From assembly GCF_002843605.1 (NCBI RefSeq), contig NZ_CP025263.1:6189501-6253500 (forward strand): DNA of 64,000 bases. Direction: 5' to 3'. The position numbers were made by a program, and so were the translations under genes. Positions 45,926-54,449 of this stretch are shown one piece after another. The stretch's first letter is position 1. Every line of letters starts with the position of its first letter. The notes under the pieces are model-generated. The model did not search any database, was not told where the DNA came from, and saw only the letters and a list, made by a program, of their open reading frames with translations. The stretch comes from Pseudomonas sp. S09G 359 (GTDB lineage: Bacteria; Pseudomonadota; Gammaproteobacteria; Pseudomonadales; Pseudomonadaceae).

Positions 45926-46050
45926 CATGTGGGAGGGGCGGTGCGACGATTCGACTTGCCCCCGATGACGGTGGGTCAGCTACAAATATGCTTACTGACA
46001 CACCGCTATCGGGGGCAAGTCGAATCGTCGCACCGCCCCTCCCACATTTG
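45926..46050. repeat. REP pair, both units insert-bearing
   Basis: GTGGGAGGGGCGGTGCGACG ... GACTTGCCCCCG and its inverse CGGGGGCAAGTCGAATCGTC ... CGCCCCTCCCAC frame a spacer containing TGGGTCAG and CTGACACAC. Both arms carry the 16-nt insert described at 28160-28251. Confidence 0.85.
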
Positions 46051-46155
46051 AACCGCATTGGCTCGGTGACTTGCTCAAGCCGGAGGATGGCGCTTATAGT
46101 TCGGCCGTCGTCCATATGGCGACACGGGTTTGGCGACCCGATTGAAATAATGCAT

Positions 46156-46189
46156 GCAAAAGCACCTGCTTCTTTGCAGGTTTTTTTGC
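46156..46189 (+). terminator. Terminator/attenuator in the leader of the small gene
   Basis: ACCTGC-TTCTTT-GCAGGT runs into seven T, and the stem is extended by GCAAAA/TTTTGC across a 2x2 bulge. It lies about 160-190 nt upstream of the ORF at 46346. It may end a short RNA or attenuate transcription into the gene. Confidence 0.65.
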
Positions 46190-46345
46190 ACGCGTAAAGC
46201 TGCTTTATGGCGGCTGTGCGCGGGAGACCTTCGGGTCTGCCGGCTTTGCTTTATTTCACCGGTTCGCCAACCTGCGTACAGCTGCCACCCATTCGTTTGG
46301 CGACGTGTGAGTGGTGGCCTCACTCTCTGAAATAAAGGTTAAAAC
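46190..46345 (+). ncRNA. Candidate structured leader of the 86-residue gene
   Basis: The stretch holds an AGACC-TTCG-GGTCT tetraloop hairpin (46225-46238), the short motif GGTTCGCCAACC, a CCACC...GGTGG pair, and GTGAG-TGGTGGC-CTCAC (46308-46324) just before AAAGG. Similar leaders precede related small genes in other pseudomonads, from memory. I cannot name an RNA family. Confidence 0.4.
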
Positions 46346-46606
46346 ATGAACCGATACATGCCACTCACCGGCCACGACAGCACCACCCCTTCCCTGCTCA
46401 TCGACACCCAAGTCCCGCTGGACGTGCTCCACGACGCGGCGCTCTACCGTATCCGCGCCGTCACCCAAGTCATGGAAAACCTGGCCTTTCGCGAAGGCCT
46501 GCACACCGACAACGTCGTCCTCCAGGACTTTGCCCTGCTCTGCGCCATCCCGTTGCGCGATGGCTGTGATTTGCTGGATGTCATCAGCCGGCGGCTCCAG
46601 GCTTAA
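46346..46606 (+). CDS. Small Pseudomonas protein (DUF3077/DUF6124-like)
   Basis: The 86-residue acidic protein MNRYMPLTGHDSTTPSLLID ... LLDVISRRLQA has no signal peptide or membrane segment. The PLDVLHDAALYRIRAVTQVM region resembles the small helical DUF3077/DUF6124 proteins that are numerous in fluorescent pseudomonads; the match is weak. An AAAGG site stands 7 nt before the ATG, and a perfect terminator follows. The long structured leader with its own terminator suggests regulated expression. The function is unknown. Confidence 0.75.
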   Translation: MNRYMPLTGHDSTTPSLLIDTQVPLDVLHDAALYRIRAVTQVMENLAFREGLHTDNVVLQDFALLCAIPLRDGCDLLDVISRRLQA

Positions 46607-46618
46607 CCTGCAGACACA

Positions 46619-46646
46619 AAAAGGGCGACCCGCAGGTCGCCCTTTT
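46619..46646. terminator. Bidirectional terminator between the small gene and fdhA
   Basis: AAAAGGGCGACC-CGCA-GGTCGCCCTTTT is a perfect 12-bp stem with A and T runs on both sides. It serves the rightward small gene and the leftward fdhA. Confidence 0.95.
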
Positions 46647-46660
46647 CATTTGCCCGGCGC

Positions 46661-47860
46661 TTACGCCGCGCTGAACAACTTATGCGGATCAATCACAAAC
46701 TTCTTCGGCACACCCGCATCAAACTCGCCATAGCCACGCGGTGCATCATCCAGGCTGATCACCTGCACACCGACGATTTCAGCAATATTGATGCGGTCCC
46801 ACATGATCGCCTGCATCAGCTGGCGGTTGTACTTCATCACCGGGGTTTGCCCGGTGTGGAAGCTGTGGGATTTGGCCCAGCCCAAACCGAAGCGAATGCT
46901 CAGGCTGCCCATCTTCGCGGCGGCGTCGACGGCGCCTGGGTCTTCGGTGACGTACAGGCCAGGAATGCCGATCTTGCCCGCCACGCGTACCACGCCCATC
47001 AGCGAGTTGAGCACAGTGGCCGGGGCTTCGGCCTTGACGCCGTCGTGGCCGTGGCCGCGAGCTTCGAAGCCTACGCAGTCGACGGCGCAGTCCACTTCTG
47101 GCTCACCGAGCAGCGCGGCGATCTGTTCGTGCAGTGGGGTGTCGGTGGAGAGGTCGACAATTTCAAACCCCTGGGCCTTGGCGTGGGCCAGGCGGATCGA
47201 GTTGACGTCGCCAATGATCACCACCGCCGCGCCCAGCAGGCGTGCGGATGCGGCAGCGGCCAGGCCGACCGGGCCGGCACCGGCGATGTACACCGTGCTG
47301 CCTGGGCCAACGCCGGCGGTGACGGCGCCGTGGTAGCCGGTCGGCAGAATGTCGGAGAGGCAGGTCAGGTCGCGGATTTTCTCCATGGCCTTGTCGCGGT
47401 CCGGCAGTTTCAGCAGGTTGAAGTCGGCGTACGGCACCAGCACGTACTCGGCCTGGCCGCCGGTCCAATCGCCCATGTCGACATAGCCGTAGGCGCCACC
47501 GGCACGGGCCGGGTTGACGGTGAGGCACACGCCGGTGTGTTGTTCTTTGCAGGAGCGGCAGCGACCGCAGGCGACGTTAAAGGGGACGGAGACCAGATCG
47601 CCGATTTTCAGGTTTTCGACATCGCTGCCCTTCTCGATCACTTCACCGGTGATCTCGTGACCGAGCACCAGGCCGGTCTGGGCAGTGGTGCGGCCGCGCA
47701 CCATGTGTTGGTCGGAGCCGCAGATATTGGTGGAGACCACGCGCAGGATGACGCCGTGCTCAATCTTCCTGCCACGGGGGTCCTGCATTTTGGGATAGTC
47801 GATTTTCTGTACTTCGACCTTGCCGTTGCCGAGATACACGACACCACGATTACCAGACAT
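46661..47860 (-). CDS. fdhA: Glutathione-independent formaldehyde dehydrogenase
   Basis: The 399-residue zinc-containing medium-chain dehydrogenase oxidises formaldehyde to formate with NAD. It has the catalytic zinc Cys region VSTNICGSDQHMVRGRTTAQ, the structural zinc cysteines CGRCRSCKEQHTGVC and the nucleotide-binding AGAGPVGLAAAASARLLGAA. It is the first gene of the one-carbon/glycine betaine region. Demethylation of betaine, dimethylglycine and sarcosine releases formaldehyde, which this enzyme removes. Confidence 0.95.
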   Translation of the reverse strand: MSGNRGVVYLGNGKVEVQKIDYPKMQDPRGRKIEHGVILRVVSTNICGSDQHMVRGRTTAQTGLVLGHEITGEVIEKGSDVENLKIGDLVSVPFNVACGRCRSCKEQHTGVCLTVNPARAGGAYGYVDMGDWTGGQAEYVLVPYADFNLLKLPDRDKAMEKIRDLTCLSDILPTGYHGAVTAGVGPGSTVYIAGAGPVGLAAAASARLLGAAVVIIGDVNSIRLAHAKAQGFEIVDLSTDTPLHEQIAALLGEPEVDCAVDCVGFEARGHGHDGVKAEAPATVLNSLMGVVRVAGKIGIPGLYVTEDPGAVDAAAKMGSLSIRFGLGWAKSHSFHTGQTPVMKYNRQLMQAIMWDRINIAEIVGVQVISLDDAPRGYGEFDAGVPKKFVIDPHKLFSAA

Positions 47861-47962
47861 GCTTTCACCTCGCTGTTGTTTTTATGGAACCGCGTTGCCC
47901 CTTTGGGTGGGCAGCGCGTTTAAGTGCTCGGGTACAGATGCTGTTTCTTGTGTTGTTTGTTG

Positions 47963-48054
47963 GGGCCTCATCGGGGGCAAGCCCCCTCCCACATTTGATC
48001 GGGTTCCAACCTTGAAATGCGGTCGAATGTGGGAGGGGGCTTGCCCCCGATGGC
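47963..48054. repeat. REP pair between purU and fdhA
   Basis: GGGGGCAAGCCCCCTCCCAC and GTGGGAGGGGGCTTGCCCCC are inverted around a spacer. It interrupts the leftward sox-purU-fdhA gene series. Confidence 0.85.
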
Positions 48055-48059
48055 GTCAG

Positions 48060-48917
48060 TCAGAGCACCACCGTCCTATTGGCATTGAGAAACACCCGCC
48101 GCTCAATGTGATACCCCACTGCCCGGGCCAACGTCAGCCCTTCAATATCCCGCCCCTTGGCAATCAGATCCTCGGGATAGTGGCTGTGATCCACCACTTC
48201 CACGCCCTGGGCGATGATCGGGCCTTCGTCCAAATCGTTGTTGATGTAATGCGCCGTAGCGCCCACCAGCTTCACGCCCTTGTTGTACGCCTGGTGATAC
48301 GGCTTGGCGCCCTTGAACCCCGGCAGCAACGAGTGGTGGATGTTGATCGCCTTGCCATCCAGTTTGCGGCACAGCTCCGGCGACAGCACTTGCATGTAGC
48401 GCGCAAGGATCACCAGTTCCGCGCCGGTGTCTTCCACCACTTGCCACACTTGACGCTCCTGGGACGGTTTGTCGTTGGGGTCGAGGGGGAAATGGTAGTA
48501 GGGAATCTGGTGCCAGTCGGCCAAAGGTTGCAGATCGGGGTGGTTGGACACCACCGCGACCACATCCATCGACAGTTGGCCAATGCGCTGGCGGTAGAGC
48601 AAATCGTTCAGGCAGTGATCAGCCTTGGAGACCATGATCACCACTTTTGGCCGGTAGTTCGGCGCCGTCAGCTCGAAGATCATGCCAAAGGCTTCGCCGC
48701 GCGTGGCCAGGCCATCGCGGAACGCCTGCTCGTCGAAGCCGTCGGGCTGACGAAATTCGACACGAATAAAAAACCGGCCCGAGAGGCGGTCATCGAACGA
48801 ATGGTGCTCGGTGACGTAGCAACCCTGCTCGAACAGGTAGCGGGTAACCGCGTCCACCGTGCCGAGCACACTGGGGCAGTCGGCGGTCAAAATCCATGTA
48901 TCGGGTGCGCGGCTCAT
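48060..48917 (-). CDS. purU: Formyltetrahydrofolate deformylase
   Basis: The 285-residue protein has an N-terminal ACT domain (TWILTADCPSVLGTVDAVTR) and a C-terminal formyltransferase fold with the active-site INIHHSLLPGFKGAKPYHQA and ATAHYINNDLDEGPIIAQ. It hydrolyses 10-formyl-THF to formate and THF, balancing the folate pool. Next to the sox genes it releases one-carbon units captured on THF by sarcosine oxidase. P. aeruginosa has a matching copy in the same cluster. Confidence 0.94.
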   Translation of the reverse strand: MSRAPDTWILTADCPSVLGTVDAVTRYLFEQGCYVTEHHSFDDRLSGRFFIRVEFRQPDGFDEQAFRDGLATRGEAFGMIFELTAPNYRPKVVIMVSKADHCLNDLLYRQRIGQLSMDVVAVVSNHPDLQPLADWHQIPYYHFPLDPNDKPSQERQVWQVVEDTGAELVILARYMQVLSPELCRKLDGKAINIHHSLLPGFKGAKPYHQAYNKGVKLVGATAHYINNDLDEGPIIAQGVEVVDHSHYPEDLIAKGRDIEGLTLARAVGYHIERRVFLNANRTVVL

Positions 48918-48937
48918 AATTGAATCCTCATGCCTTT

Positions 48938-49066
48938 TTGGCGAGGGGGCTTACCCCCGTTGAGCTGCGAGGCAGCCCTGAAATCAGCCAAGCGGTTCTT
49001 TCAGGAGAAATACGCTGACCTTATTGGGACCGCTGCGCGGTCCAACGGGGGCAAGCCCCCTCGCCA
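48938..49066. repeat. Distinct REP-like pair (GGCGAGGGGGCTT type)
   Basis: TTGGCGAGGGGGCTTACCCC and GGGGGCAAGCCCCCTCGCCA are inverted at the two ends of a 129-nt element. The inside has GGACCGCTGCGCGGTCC, a perfect palindrome, and AGCTGCGAGGCAGC. Unlike the other REPs here, it uses GGCGAGGG rather than GTGGGAGG. Confidence 0.75.
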
Positions 49067-49094
49067 CAACAGCCCTCTGATCCCACATGCGGGG

Positions 49095-49727
49095 TCAGGC
49101 TTGAACGCTCAGGCCGAATTCAGCAGAAGCATCCTGCAGCCACAACCACCAGTAATCCGAGAAGCTGCGACGGATCAGCAGTTCCCACGTGTCTTCAGCG
49201 GTATGGCGGATCACCAGTTGCGACTTGGCGAACACCGTGCCCACCGCCTTGCCCACCGGGAAGTTGTTGGGGTGTACGTCATAGCTGGTGGATTTCATCA
49301 GCACGTCGCGCACGTTCGGGCCGCTGAGCTCGAGGATCTGCTGACCGCCGCTGACATTGACGATCTGGATATGCAGCTCGCCCAACGCGGCACGCAGGTT
49401 TTGCTCGGCGGCGAACTCTTCACCGCTCGGCACGATCAACAGCCACTCATCCGGGCCAAGCCATTGCAGGCTGGTTTCACCTTTGACGATGACTTGCAAG
49501 GCGCCAGGCAGTTCGATGCCCAGGGCCTTGTGCACGCCGGCAGCGAAGGCTGCATCGTGGCCGTCACCACGAATGGTCAGGTGGCCGAGGAGTTTCTTTT
49601 CCCGCACGGTCACGCCGGCGTTCTTGCGGCCCTTGCCGACCAGGCTGGCGAGGTCGGCATGGTGCAGCGAGGATTCGGCTTTGGCGCCGGTGGTGGGGCG
49701 TTGTTGGTAAACGTTGGCTGCTGTCAT
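49095..49727 (-). CDS. soxG: Sarcosine oxidase gamma subunit
   Basis: The 210-residue protein matches heterotetrameric sarcosine oxidase gamma subunits, with LQWLGPDEWLLIVPSGEE and SRYDV-like STSYDVHPNNFPVGKAVGT in the C-terminal half. It resembles the aminomethyltransferase fold and stabilises the complex. It is the last of soxB-soxD-soxA-soxG, but a REP pair separates it from soxA. Confidence 0.93.
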   Translation of the reverse strand: MTAANVYQQRPTTGAKAESSLHHADLASLVGKGRKNAGVTVREKKLLGHLTIRGDGHDAAFAAGVHKALGIELPGALQVIVKGETSLQWLGPDEWLLIVPSGEEFAAEQNLRAALGELHIQIVNVSGGQQILELSGPNVRDVLMKSTSYDVHPNNFPVGKAVGTVFAKSQLVIRHTAEDTWELLIRRSFSDYWWLWLQDASAEFGLSVQA

Positions 49728-49761
49728 AAAGCACCTGTTTTGAATTCTGTTGTGAGGCTGA

Positions 49762-49840
49762 TGGCCTCATCGGGGGCAAGGCCCCCTCCCACAGGGGAAT
49801 GCATTTCAAAATGTGGGAGGGGGCTTGCCCCCGATGCAGG
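49762..49840. repeat. REP pair between soxA and soxG
   Basis: GGGGGCAAGGCCCCCTCCCA and GTGGGAGGGGGCTTGCCCCC face each other across GGAATGCATTTC, which is itself partly self-complementary. Confidence 0.85.
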
Positions 49841-49844
49841 CGAC

Positions 49845-52800
49845 TCAAATGTTCTGCCGTTCGCCCTTGGGATCAAAGAACACCGAAGACACAATCTCCG
49901 CCTCGATCACGCTGCCATCCGCTTGCGGCGAAAAAACCCGCTCGCCGATGCGCTTCAAGCCGCCCTTCACCACCGCCATCGCAAACGAATAACCCAGCGA
50001 GTTATGCGCATAGCTGGAAGTCACGTGGCCAACCATCTTCATCGGGATCGACTGCTTGGCGTCGAACACCAGCTGCGCGCCTTCCGGCAGCCATACAGTC
50101 GGATCAATCGGCTTCAAGCCCACCAGTTGCTTGCGCTCTTCGCGCACGCAGTCTTCACGGTTCATCCCGCGCCAGCCGATCCACGAGAACGGCTTGGTAC
50201 GGCCCACACACCAGCCCATATTCAGGTCGTCCGGGGTCATCGAGCCGTCAGTGTCCTGGCCGACAATGATGAAGCCCTTCTCAGCGCGCAGTACGTGCAT
50301 GGTTTCGGTGCCGTACGGGGTCAGGTTGTACTGCTTGCCGGCCTCGACGATTTTTTCCAGCACGCCCATGGCGTAGTCGGCCTGCACGTTGACTTCGTAC
50401 GACAGCTCACCGGTAAACGAAATACGGAATACCCGTGCCGGCACGCCGCCGACCAAACCTTCTTTCCAGGTCATGAACGGGAAGCCGTCCTTGTCCAGGT
50501 CGATGTCGGTGACTTCGCTCAACAGCTTGCGGCTGTTGGGGCCGGACAGGGTCATGGTCGCCCAATGGTCGGTGACCGAGGTGAAGTACACCTTGAGGTC
50601 TGGCCATTCGGTCTGTTGGTAGATTTCCAGCCACTGCAGCACGCGGGCCGCGCCGCCGGTGGTGGTGGTCATCAGGAAGTGGTTGTCGGCGAGGCAGGCA
50701 GTTACGCCGTCGTCGAAGACCATGCCGTCTTCCTTGCACATCAGGCCATAGCGCGCCTTGCCCACGTCGAGCTTGGTCCAGGCGTTGGTGTAGATGCGGT
50801 TGAGGAACTCACGGGCATCCGGGCCCTGGATGTCGATCTTGCCGAGGGTGGATGCATCCAGCAGGCCGACGCTGTCGCGCACGGCCAGGCATTCGCGTTT
50901 GACGGCGGCGTGCAGGTCTTCGCCGTTACGCGGGAAGTACCATGGGCGTTTCCATTGGCCGACGTCTTCAAACTCGGCGCCGTTCTTCACGTGCCAGGCT
51001 TGCAGCGCGGTGTAGCGCACCGGCTCGAAGATGTGCCCACAGTGGCGCCCCGCAACGGCGCCGAAGGTGACCGGCGTGTAGTTGGGACGGAACATGGTGG
51101 TGCCCATCTGCGGAATAGTCACGTTCAGCGAGCGCGCGGCAATGGCCAGGCCGTTGACGTTACCCAGCTTGCCCTGGTCAGTGCCGAAGCCCAGCGCGGT
51201 GTAGCGTTTGACGTGTTCGACCGACTCGAAACCTTCGCGGGTCGCCAGTTCGATGGCGGCGGCGGTCACGTCGTTCTGCAGGTCGACGAATTGCTTCGGC
51301 GCCCGTGCAGTGGGTTTATCGTGGGGCACCTGGTACACGGCCAGGGTCGGCTCTTCCAGACGACTCAAGGCTTTTGGCAGGGTGCCTTCCACCGGGGCGA
51401 AACCGGCTTCGCTGGCAGCGCGCACGCCGCCTTCAAAACCATCCGCCAGGGAATCGCCGAGGCCGTAGACGCCATTGATGCCACCGACGCACACGCGTTT
51501 TTGCGGGGCTTCACCCGGTACAAAACCGAGGATATCTTCACGCCAGGTCGGCTTGCCGCCCAGGTGCGAGGCCAAGTGAACCACGGGGCTATAGCCGCCG
51601 GAGCTGGCGACCAGGTCGCAGTCGAGCCATTCGCCAGGGCTGGTGACTTTGTGCGCTTTCAGATCAATCGCGGACACACGGGCGGCGGTCACGTGCTTGC
51701 TGCCACGCGCTTCGATCACGGCGCTGCCGGTGAGGATGCGAATGCCTTTGGCGCGCGCTTCTTCCACCAACGCGCCGCGTGGGTTGTGGCGCACATCGGC
51801 CACGGCAACCACTGCAAGGCCGGCGTCGAGCCAGTCCAGCGCAACGCGGTAGGCGTGGTCGTTGTTGGTCGACAGCACCAGTTTTTTACCCGGAGCCACT
51901 CCATAGCGGCGCACGTAGGTGGAGACGGCACCGGCCAGCATATTGCCCGGCACGTCGTTGTTGCCGTACACCAGCGGACGCTCGCACGCACCGGTGGCCA
52001 GCACCACACGCTTGGCGCGTACACGGTGGATACGCTGACGCACCACCCCAATCGGCGCGCGGTCACCGAGGTGGTCGGTGAGGCGTTCGTGAATGGTCAG
52101 GAAGTTATGGTCGTGGTAGCCGTTGACGGTGGCGCGGGGCAGCAGCACCACGTCCGGCAGGGCCTTGAGTTCGGCGATCACGCTGGCAACCCATTCGGTG
52201 GCCGGCTTGCCGTCGAGGCTCTCACGCGAGTCCAGCAAGGAGCCGCCGAACTCTTCCTGTTCGTCGGCGATGATCACGCGGGCACCGCTGCGCGCAGCAG
52301 CCAGTGCAGCGGCCAAGCCGGCAGGGCCTGCGCCCACCACCAACACGTCGCAGTGGCGGTTGAAGTTGTCGTAGGTGTCCGGGTCGTTCTCGGTCGGCGA
52401 GCGGCCAAGGCCAGCGGCCTTACGGATGTACTTCTCGTACGTCATCCAGAACGATTGCGGGTACATGAAGGTTTTGTAGTAGAAACCCGGCGGCATCAGC
52501 TTGCCGCCGACCTTGCCAAGGATGCCCATCACGTCATTGTTGACGTTCGGCCAGCCGTTGGTGCTGGTGGCGACCAAGCCCTGGTACAGCGCCTGTTGGG
52601 TGGCGCGCACGTTGGGAATCTGGGTGGCTTCGGTGGCGCCGATCTGCAGCACCGCGTTCGGCTCTTCGGCGCCGGCGGCAAAGATGCCGCGTGGGCGCGA
52701 GTACTTGAAGCTGCGGCCGATGATGTCGACGCCGTTGGCCAGCAGGGCTGCGGCCAGGGTGTCGCCTTCAAAGCCTCTGTAGCTCTGGCCGTTGAAGCTG

Positions 52801-52862
52801 AAGGTCAGGACCTTGTTACGGTCGATGCGGCCACCGTTGGACAGGCGATTGATCTGGCTCAT
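49845..52862 (-). CDS. soxA: Sarcosine oxidase alpha subunit
   Basis: The 1005-residue subunit has an N-terminal 2Fe-2S-like/NAD region (FEGDTLAAALLANGVDIIGR), a dinucleotide-binding domain (VVGAGPAGLAAALAAARSGA, about residue 175) and a C-terminal aminomethyltransferase (GcvT-like) domain from about residue 600 that binds THF and captures the methylene group. With beta, gamma and delta it oxidises sarcosine to glycine, giving 5,10-methylene-THF and H2O2. It overlaps soxD by 4 nt. Confidence 0.96.
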   Translation of the reverse strand: MSQINRLSNGGRIDRNKVLTFSFNGQSYRGFEGDTLAAALLANGVDIIGRSFKYSRPRGIFAAGAEEPNAVLQIGATEATQIPNVRATQQALYQGLVATSTNGWPNVNNDVMGILGKVGGKLMPPGFYYKTFMYPQSFWMTYEKYIRKAAGLGRSPTENDPDTYDNFNRHCDVLVVGAGPAGLAAALAAARSGARVIIADEQEEFGGSLLDSRESLDGKPATEWVASVIAELKALPDVVLLPRATVNGYHDHNFLTIHERLTDHLGDRAPIGVVRQRIHRVRAKRVVLATGACERPLVYGNNDVPGNMLAGAVSTYVRRYGVAPGKKLVLSTNNDHAYRVALDWLDAGLAVVAVADVRHNPRGALVEEARAKGIRILTGSAVIEARGSKHVTAARVSAIDLKAHKVTSPGEWLDCDLVASSGGYSPVVHLASHLGGKPTWREDILGFVPGEAPQKRVCVGGINGVYGLGDSLADGFEGGVRAASEAGFAPVEGTLPKALSRLEEPTLAVYQVPHDKPTARAPKQFVDLQNDVTAAAIELATREGFESVEHVKRYTALGFGTDQGKLGNVNGLAIAARSLNVTIPQMGTTMFRPNYTPVTFGAVAGRHCGHIFEPVRYTALQAWHVKNGAEFEDVGQWKRPWYFPRNGEDLHAAVKRECLAVRDSVGLLDASTLGKIDIQGPDAREFLNRIYTNAWTKLDVGKARYGLMCKEDGMVFDDGVTACLADNHFLMTTTTGGAARVLQWLEIYQQTEWPDLKVYFTSVTDHWATMTLSGPNSRKLLSEVTDIDLDKDGFPFMTWKEGLVGGVPARVFRISFTGELSYEVNVQADYAMGVLEKIVEAGKQYNLTPYGTETMHVLRAEKGFIIVGQDTDGSMTPDDLNMGWCVGRTKPFSWIGWRGMNREDCVREERKQLVGLKPIDPTVWLPEGAQLVFDAKQSIPMKMVGHVTSSYAHNSLGYSFAMAVVKGGLKRIGERVFSPQADGSVIEAEIVSSVFFDPKGERQNI

Positions 52863-53161
52863 ACCTTCTCTCCAGCAGCCTTGGCGGTGAATTGCGGCTT
52901 GGTACCGATCTTGTAGGTTTCAAGAATTTCGTAGGTCAGGGTGTCGCGGGTGGCGTTGAAGTACTGACGGCAACCAGCGGCGTGAATCCACAGCTCGTGG
53001 TGCAGGCCACGGGGGTTGTCGCGGAAGAACATGTAGTCGCCCCACTGCTCGTCCGTGCAGGTGTTCGGGTCCAGCGGGCGCGGGATGTGCGCTTGGCCGG
53101 ACGCGTGGAATTCCTCTTCGGAGCGCAGTTCGCCACAGTGAGGACAGAAGATATGCAACAT
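52859..53161 (-). CDS. soxD: Sarcosine oxidase delta subunit
   Basis: The 100-residue zinc-binding subunit starts MLHIFCPHCGELRSEEEFHA, with the CPHCGE ligands and later WIHAAGCRQYFNATRDT. Length and position between soxB and soxA are standard. It ends inside the start of soxA (ATGA-type overlap). Confidence 0.94.
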   Translation of the reverse strand: MLHIFCPHCGELRSEEEFHASGQAHIPRPLDPNTCTDEQWGDYMFFRDNPRGLHHELWIHAAGCRQYFNATRDTLTYEILETYKIGTKPQFTAKAAGEKV

Positions 53162-53176
53162 AGGAAATTTCTCCTG

Positions 53177-54427
53177 TTAGTGGGCGACGGCTGCAGCGCC
53201 GTGTTCGTCGATGAGTGCACCGTTGTGGAAACGGTCGATGGAGAATGGCGCGGCCAATGGGTGCATTTCACCCTTGGCCAGGCTGGCGGCAAACACGTTG
53301 CCTGAGCCTGGGGTGGCCTTGAAGCCACCGGTGCCCCAACCGCAGTTGAAGAACATGTTCGGTACCGGGGTCTTGGAGATGATCGGGCACGCATCCGGCG
53401 TGGTGTCGACGATGCCGCCCCACTGACGGTTCATGCGCACGCGCGACAGCACCGGGAACATCTCGACGATGGCCTGGATGGTGTGTTCGATCACCGGGTA
53501 CGAGCCGCGCTGGCCGTAGCCGTTGTAACCGTCGATACCGGCGCCGATCACCAGGTCGCCCTTGTCGGACTGGCTGATGTAACCGTGCACGGCGTTGGAC
53601 ATGATCACGCTGTCGATAATCGGCTTGATCGGCTCCGACACCAACGCTTGCAGCGGGTGGGATTCGATCGGCAGGCGAAAGCCCGCCAGCGAGGCCATGT
53701 GCCCCGAGTTACCGGCAGTCACCACACCGACGCGCTTGGCGCCGATAAAGCCCTTGTTGGTTTCAACACCGATGCACACGCCGTTTTCCTTGCGGAAGCC
53801 GATCACTTCGGTCTGCTGGATCAAGTCCACGCCGAGGGCGTCAGCCGCGCGGGCGAAACCCCAGGCTACGGCATCGTGACGGGCCACGCCGCCACGCCGT
53901 TGCACGGTGGCACCGAGTACCGGGTAGCGGGTGTTTTTCGAGCAATCCAGGTACGGGATCTCGTCCGCAACCTGTTTGGCGTTGAGCAGTTCGCCGTCCA
54001 CGCCGTTGAGGCGGTTGGCGCTCACACGGCGTTCAGAATCACGGATGTCTTGCAGGGTGTGGCACAGGTTGTAGACGCCACGCTGGGAGAACATCACGTT
54101 GTAGTTGAGGTCCTGGGACAGGCCTTCCCACAGTTTCATCGCGTGTTCATACAGGTGCGCCGACTCATCCCACAGGTAGTTGGAACGCACGATGGTGGTG
54201 TTGCGCGCGGTGTTACCGCCGCCCAGCCAGCCCTTCTCGACCACGGCCACGTTGGTGATGCCGTGCTCCTTGGCCAGGTAGTAAGCGGTCGCCAGACCAT
54301 GCCCGCCGCCGCCGACGATGACCACGTCGTAGACCTTTTTCGGGGTCGGCGTGCGCCACATCTTCTGCCAGTTTTCGTGATGGCTGAGGGAGTGCTTGAA
54401 GAGGCCGAAGCCCGAGTAGCGTTGCAT
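53177..54427 (-). CDS. soxB: Sarcosine oxidase beta subunit
   Basis: The 416-residue flavoprotein subunit has the FAD-binding [20 protein letters not shown] and [20 protein letters not shown]. It binds FAD and the covalent FMN where sarcosine is oxidised. The ATG at 54427 ([14 protein letters not shown]), with GGAG upstream, gives the standard length. The frame runs on upstream to 54589 only by overlap with glyA. Nine of its flanking genes belong to the same pathway. Confidence 0.95.
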   Translation of the reverse strand: MQRYSGFGLFKHSLSHHENWQKMWRTPTPKKVYDVVIVGGGGHGLATAYYLAKEHGITNVAVVEKGWLGGGNTARNTTIVRSNYLWDESAHLYEHAMKLWEGLSQDLNYNVMFSQRGVYNLCHTLQDIRDSERRVSANRLNGVDGELLNAKQVADEIPYLDCSKNTRYPVLGATVQRRGGVARHDAVAWGFARAADALGVDLIQQTEVIGFRKENGVCIGVETNKGFIGAKRVGVVTAGNSGHMASLAGFRLPIESHPLQALVSEPIKPIIDSVIMSNAVHGYISQSDKGDLVIGAGIDGYNGYGQRGSYPVIEHTIQAIVEMFPVLSRVRMNRQWGGIVDTTPDACPIISKTPVPNMFFNCGWGTGGFKATPGSGNVFAASLAKGEMHPLAAPFSIDRFHNGALIDEHGAAAVAH

Positions 54428-54449
54428 AGTCATTACTCCAAAACCGCGC

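Noticed and set aside
48930..52916. 1328-codon open frame on the plus strand
   Set aside because: It lies antisense to soxG and soxA, which have full family homology. It starts in a REP element, and its composition (His/Gln/Val/Gly-rich) is typical of a GC-bias shadow.
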